From Saccharicrinis sp041584155 (lineage in GTDB: Bacteria; Bacteroidota; Bacteroidia; Bacteroidales; Marinilabiliaceae), in NCBI GenBank assembly GCA_041584155.1, contig JBFHEL010000208.1, positions 1 to 7,389 of the forward strand: DNA of 7,389 bases. The letters run 5' to 3'. Of this stretch, positions 5,525 through 7,389 are shown piece after piece (positions within the stretch are counted from its first letter, which is position 1; each line of letters starts with the position of its first letter). The notes beneath the pieces were generated by a model that searched no databases, had not been told where the DNA came from, and saw only the letters and a program-made list of their open reading frames with translations. Both the position numbers and the translations under genes were made by a program.

Positions 5525-6757
5525 ATGCTATACTACCTATTTGAATACTTAGAACAACTCGATATTCCCGGAGCTGGGATGTTTCAGTATATCTCATTTC
5601 GTTCAGGAATGGCTGTGATATTTTCTCTTTTAATCGGAACTATTTATGGCAAACGGGTCATTAAATTATTGCAGCGAAAACAAATTGGAGAGGTGGTGCG
5701 TGATCTAAACCTGGAAGGGCAATACGAAAAAAAAGGTACCCCTACCATGGGAGGAATCATTATTATTACCTCTATTCTTATCCCTACACTTTTATTCGCC
5801 AAACTGGATAATATTTATATTATTTTAATGCTGATATCTACCGTATGGTTGGGCGTTATCGGGTTTATGGATGATTATATTAAGGTATTTAAAAAAAATA
5901 AAGAGGGTTTAGCGGGCAAATTTAAAATTGCCGGCCAAGTCGGTTTGGGTTTAATTGTTGGATTAACTTTATTCTTTAGCGATGCTGTAGTTGTGCGCGA
6001 GAAAGTGCCGGGAGAAACTGTGATTGTGCAGGCGGAAGATGGGGTGATGGTTGAGCGGCAGGTTACTCAGGATATTAAGACCACCAAAACAACAATACCC
6101 TTTGTGAAAAATAATCGCTTTGATTATGAGTGGTTTGTGAGTTTCATGGGCGAGAGTTCAGGTAAGTGGTCCTGGCTGGTTTTTGTGCTGGTGGTGATCT
6201 TTATTATTACAGCTGTCTCCAATGGAGCTAATATGACTGATGGTCTCGATGGGTTGGCTACTGGGACATCTGCTATAATAGGAACTACTCTGGGAATACT
6301 GGCTTATGTGTCGAGTAATACGGTTTATGCTGATTATTTGAATATCATGTATATACCCCAGTCGGAAGAACTGGTCATATTTATGTCGGCTTTTATTGGA
6401 GCTACCATTGGGTTCTTATGGTATAATTCTTTTCCTGCTCAGGTTTTTATGGGAGATACGGGGAGTTTAACCTTGGGTGGTATTATTGCTGTATTTGCCA
6501 TTATTATCAAAACCGAATTGTTGATTCCTATTTTATGTGGAATTTTTCTGGTAGAAAATATTTCAGTAATGATTCAGGTTTTTTGGTTTAAGTATACTAA
6601 AAAGAAATACGGAGAAGGTCGCAGAGTGTTTAAAATGGCTCCGCTTCATCATCATTATCAGAAAAAAGGATATACCGAATCAAAGATAGTTACTCGCTTT
6701 TGGATTGTAGGAATCATATTAGCGGTATTAACGATTGTGACATTGAAAATGCGTTAA
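5525..6757 (+). CDS. mraY: MraY, phospho-MurNAc-pentapeptide transferase (lipid I synthase)
   Basis: MraY is a polytopic inner-membrane enzyme that transfers phospho-MurNAc-pentapeptide from UDP to undecaprenyl phosphate, forming lipid I. The product has 410 residues, about 50 more than the E. coli enzyme (360). Key motifs are present: GTPTMGG at 71-77, the Mg-binding DDYIK at 116-120, NMTDGLDGLA at 236-245, the catalytic-region FMGDTGS with Asp311, and MAPLHHHYQKKG with the triple His at 375-377. Multiple hydrophobic segments span the length. Most of the extra length lies in one loop at about 152-214, between two membrane helices and on the predicted periplasmic side. It is rich in Val, Thr, Glu and Lys. 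The N-terminus (MLYYLFEYLEQLDIPGAGMF...) fits Bacteroidota MraY, supporting the ATG at 5525. The leader is A/T-rich without a Shine-Dalgarno sequence. Confidence 0.96.
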   Translation: MLYYLFEYLEQLDIPGAGMFQYISFRSGMAVIFSLLIGTIYGKRVIKLLQRKQIGEVVRDLNLEGQYEKKGTPTMGGIIIITSILIPTLLFAKLDNIYIILMLISTVWLGVIGFMDDYIKVFKKNKEGLAGKFKIAGQVGLGLIVGLTLFFSDAVVVREKVPGETVIVQAEDGVMVERQVTQDIKTTKTTIPFVKNNRFDYEWFVSFMGESSGKWSWLVFVLVVIFIITAVSNGANMTDGLDGLATGTSAIIGTTLGILAYVSSNTVYADYLNIMYIPQSEELVIFMSAFIGATIGFLWYNSFPAQVFMGDTGSLTLGGIIAVFAIIIKTELLIPILCGIFLVENISVMIQVFWFKYTKKKYGEGRRVFKMAPLHHHYQKKGYTESKIVTRFWIVGIILAVLTIVTLKMR

Positions 6758-6776
6758 ACAAGAACTGCAAGGACAA

Positions 6777-7389
6777 ATGGTTAAAAATGTTGTGATATTA
6801 GGTGCCGGAGAGAGTGGCGTTGGTGCTGCATTGTTGGCGAAGAAGCAAGGCCTGGATGTATTTGTGTCTGATTTGTCGGAGATAAAACCCGAGTTTAAGC
6901 AGGAGTTGGATCAGGCAGCAATCCATTATGAGCAAAAGCAACATTCTATAGAACGTATTGTTTGTGCCGATGTGGTAGTGAAAAGTCCGGGAATTCCAGA
7001 TACAGTTCCTGTTGTTTTAACCTTGCGTGAGAAAGGTATTCCTGTGATCTCGGAAATAGAATTTGCCGGCAGGTATACTCAGGCAAAGTTTGTCTGTATC
7101 ACAGGGAGTAACGGAAAAACAACAACAACCTTGCTGACCTATCATCTGCTCAAGAACGCCCATGTAAATGTGGGTCTGGCAGGAAATATAGGTCAGAGTC
7201 TGGCTCGTCAGGTGGCTGCTGAAGATCAGGACGTTAAGGATTGGTATGTATTGGAACTGAGTAGCTTTCAGTTAGATGGTATGTATGAATTTAAAGCAGA
7301 TATAGCGGTTTTAATGAATATTACACCCGATCATTTGAATAGGTATGATTATAAAATGGAGAATTATATCCAGTCTAAATTCAGAGTTA
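6777..7389 (+). CDS. murD: MurD, UDP-MurNAc-L-Ala:D-glutamate ligase (3' end outside the window)
   Basis: MurD is a cytoplasmic ATP-dependent ligase that adds D-glutamate to UDP-MurNAc-L-Ala, the step before MurE. The reading frame is open from the ATG at 6777 to the right edge, giving 204 residues of an expected ~445, so the C-terminal domain is not seen. Visible motifs: the N-terminal UDP-binding GAGESGVG at 9-16; KSPGIP at 69-74; the ATP-binding loop GSNGKTTTT at 110-118; GNIG at 136-139; ELSSFQL at 160-166; NITPDHLNRY at 181-190; and a probable carbamylated lysine Lys201 in YIQSKFR. The gene starts 19 bp after the mraY stop. AAGGA at 6769-6773 is a weak ribosome-binding candidate that lies only 3 nt from the ATG. 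Truncation is due to the window edge, not to a broken gene. Confidence 0.95.
   Translation, partial: MVKNVVILGAGESGVGAALLAKKQGLDVFVSDLSEIKPEFKQELDQAAIHYEQKQHSIERIVCADVVVKSPGIPDTVPVVLTLREKGIPVISEIEFAGRYTQAKFVCITGSNGKTTTTLLTYHLLKNAHVNVGLAGNIGQSLARQVAAEDQDVKDWYVLELSSFQLDGMYEFKADIAVLMNITPDHLNRYDYKMENYIQSKFRV

Noticed and set aside
1..7389. An undescribed defence, mobile or secondary-metabolite system
   Set aside because: Every long frame belongs to the conserved dcw cluster; there are no transposase, integrase, CRISPR or RNA gene signals, and base composition looks uniform by eye.

Overview
This window is the 5' end of a division and cell wall (dcw) gene cluster. All seven genes lie on the + strand in the order mraZ - rsmH - ftsL-like - ftsI - murE - mraY - murD, and murD runs off the right edge. 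The organism is most likely a member of the Bacteroidota, probably of the Bacteroidales/Marinilabiliales kind. The reasons are the gene order without murF between murE and mraY, a highly divergent FtsL-like protein, an ftsI product with one C-terminal PASTA domain, an MraY about 50 residues longer than the E. coli protein, A/T-rich leaders mostly lacking Shine-Dalgarno sequences, and a promoter resembling the Bacteroidota TTG / TAnnTTTG type. The assignment to phylum is fairly secure; anything finer is inference.

Layout. Positions 1-83 are the control region: four AGTGG-like repeats with an exact 10-bp period (a probable MraZ box) overlap a candidate promoter. mraZ (84-557) and rsmH (554-1462) overlap by 4 bp, and the ftsL-like gene (1465-1836) follows after 2 bp. 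A 61-bp gap then holds a 13-bp inverted repeat and a 12-bp perfect palindrome just before ftsI (1898-4009). ftsI and murE (4006-5469) overlap by 4 bp. A 55-bp A/T-rich gap with a 14-codon mini-ORF separates murE from mraY (5525-6757), and murD (6777 to the edge) follows after 19 bp. No stretch of 300 bases lacks a gene.

How the genes work together. MraZ is the likely autoregulator of the operon. RsmH methylates 16S rRNA. The FtsL-like protein and FtsI belong to the septal machinery, FtsI being the transpeptidase. MurD and MurE add D-Glu and (from the DNPR motif) meso-diaminopimelate to the UDP-MurNAc peptide, and MraY moves the finished phospho-MurNAc-pentapeptide onto undecaprenyl phosphate to make lipid I. 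MurF, needed between MurE and MraY, is not encoded at its usual proteobacterial place.

I see no mobile element, CRISPR array, RNA gene or defence system, and nothing that looks like an undescribed system. The points most worth a second look are regulatory: the repeat array before mraZ, the paired dyads before ftsI, and the short ORF between murE and mraY.
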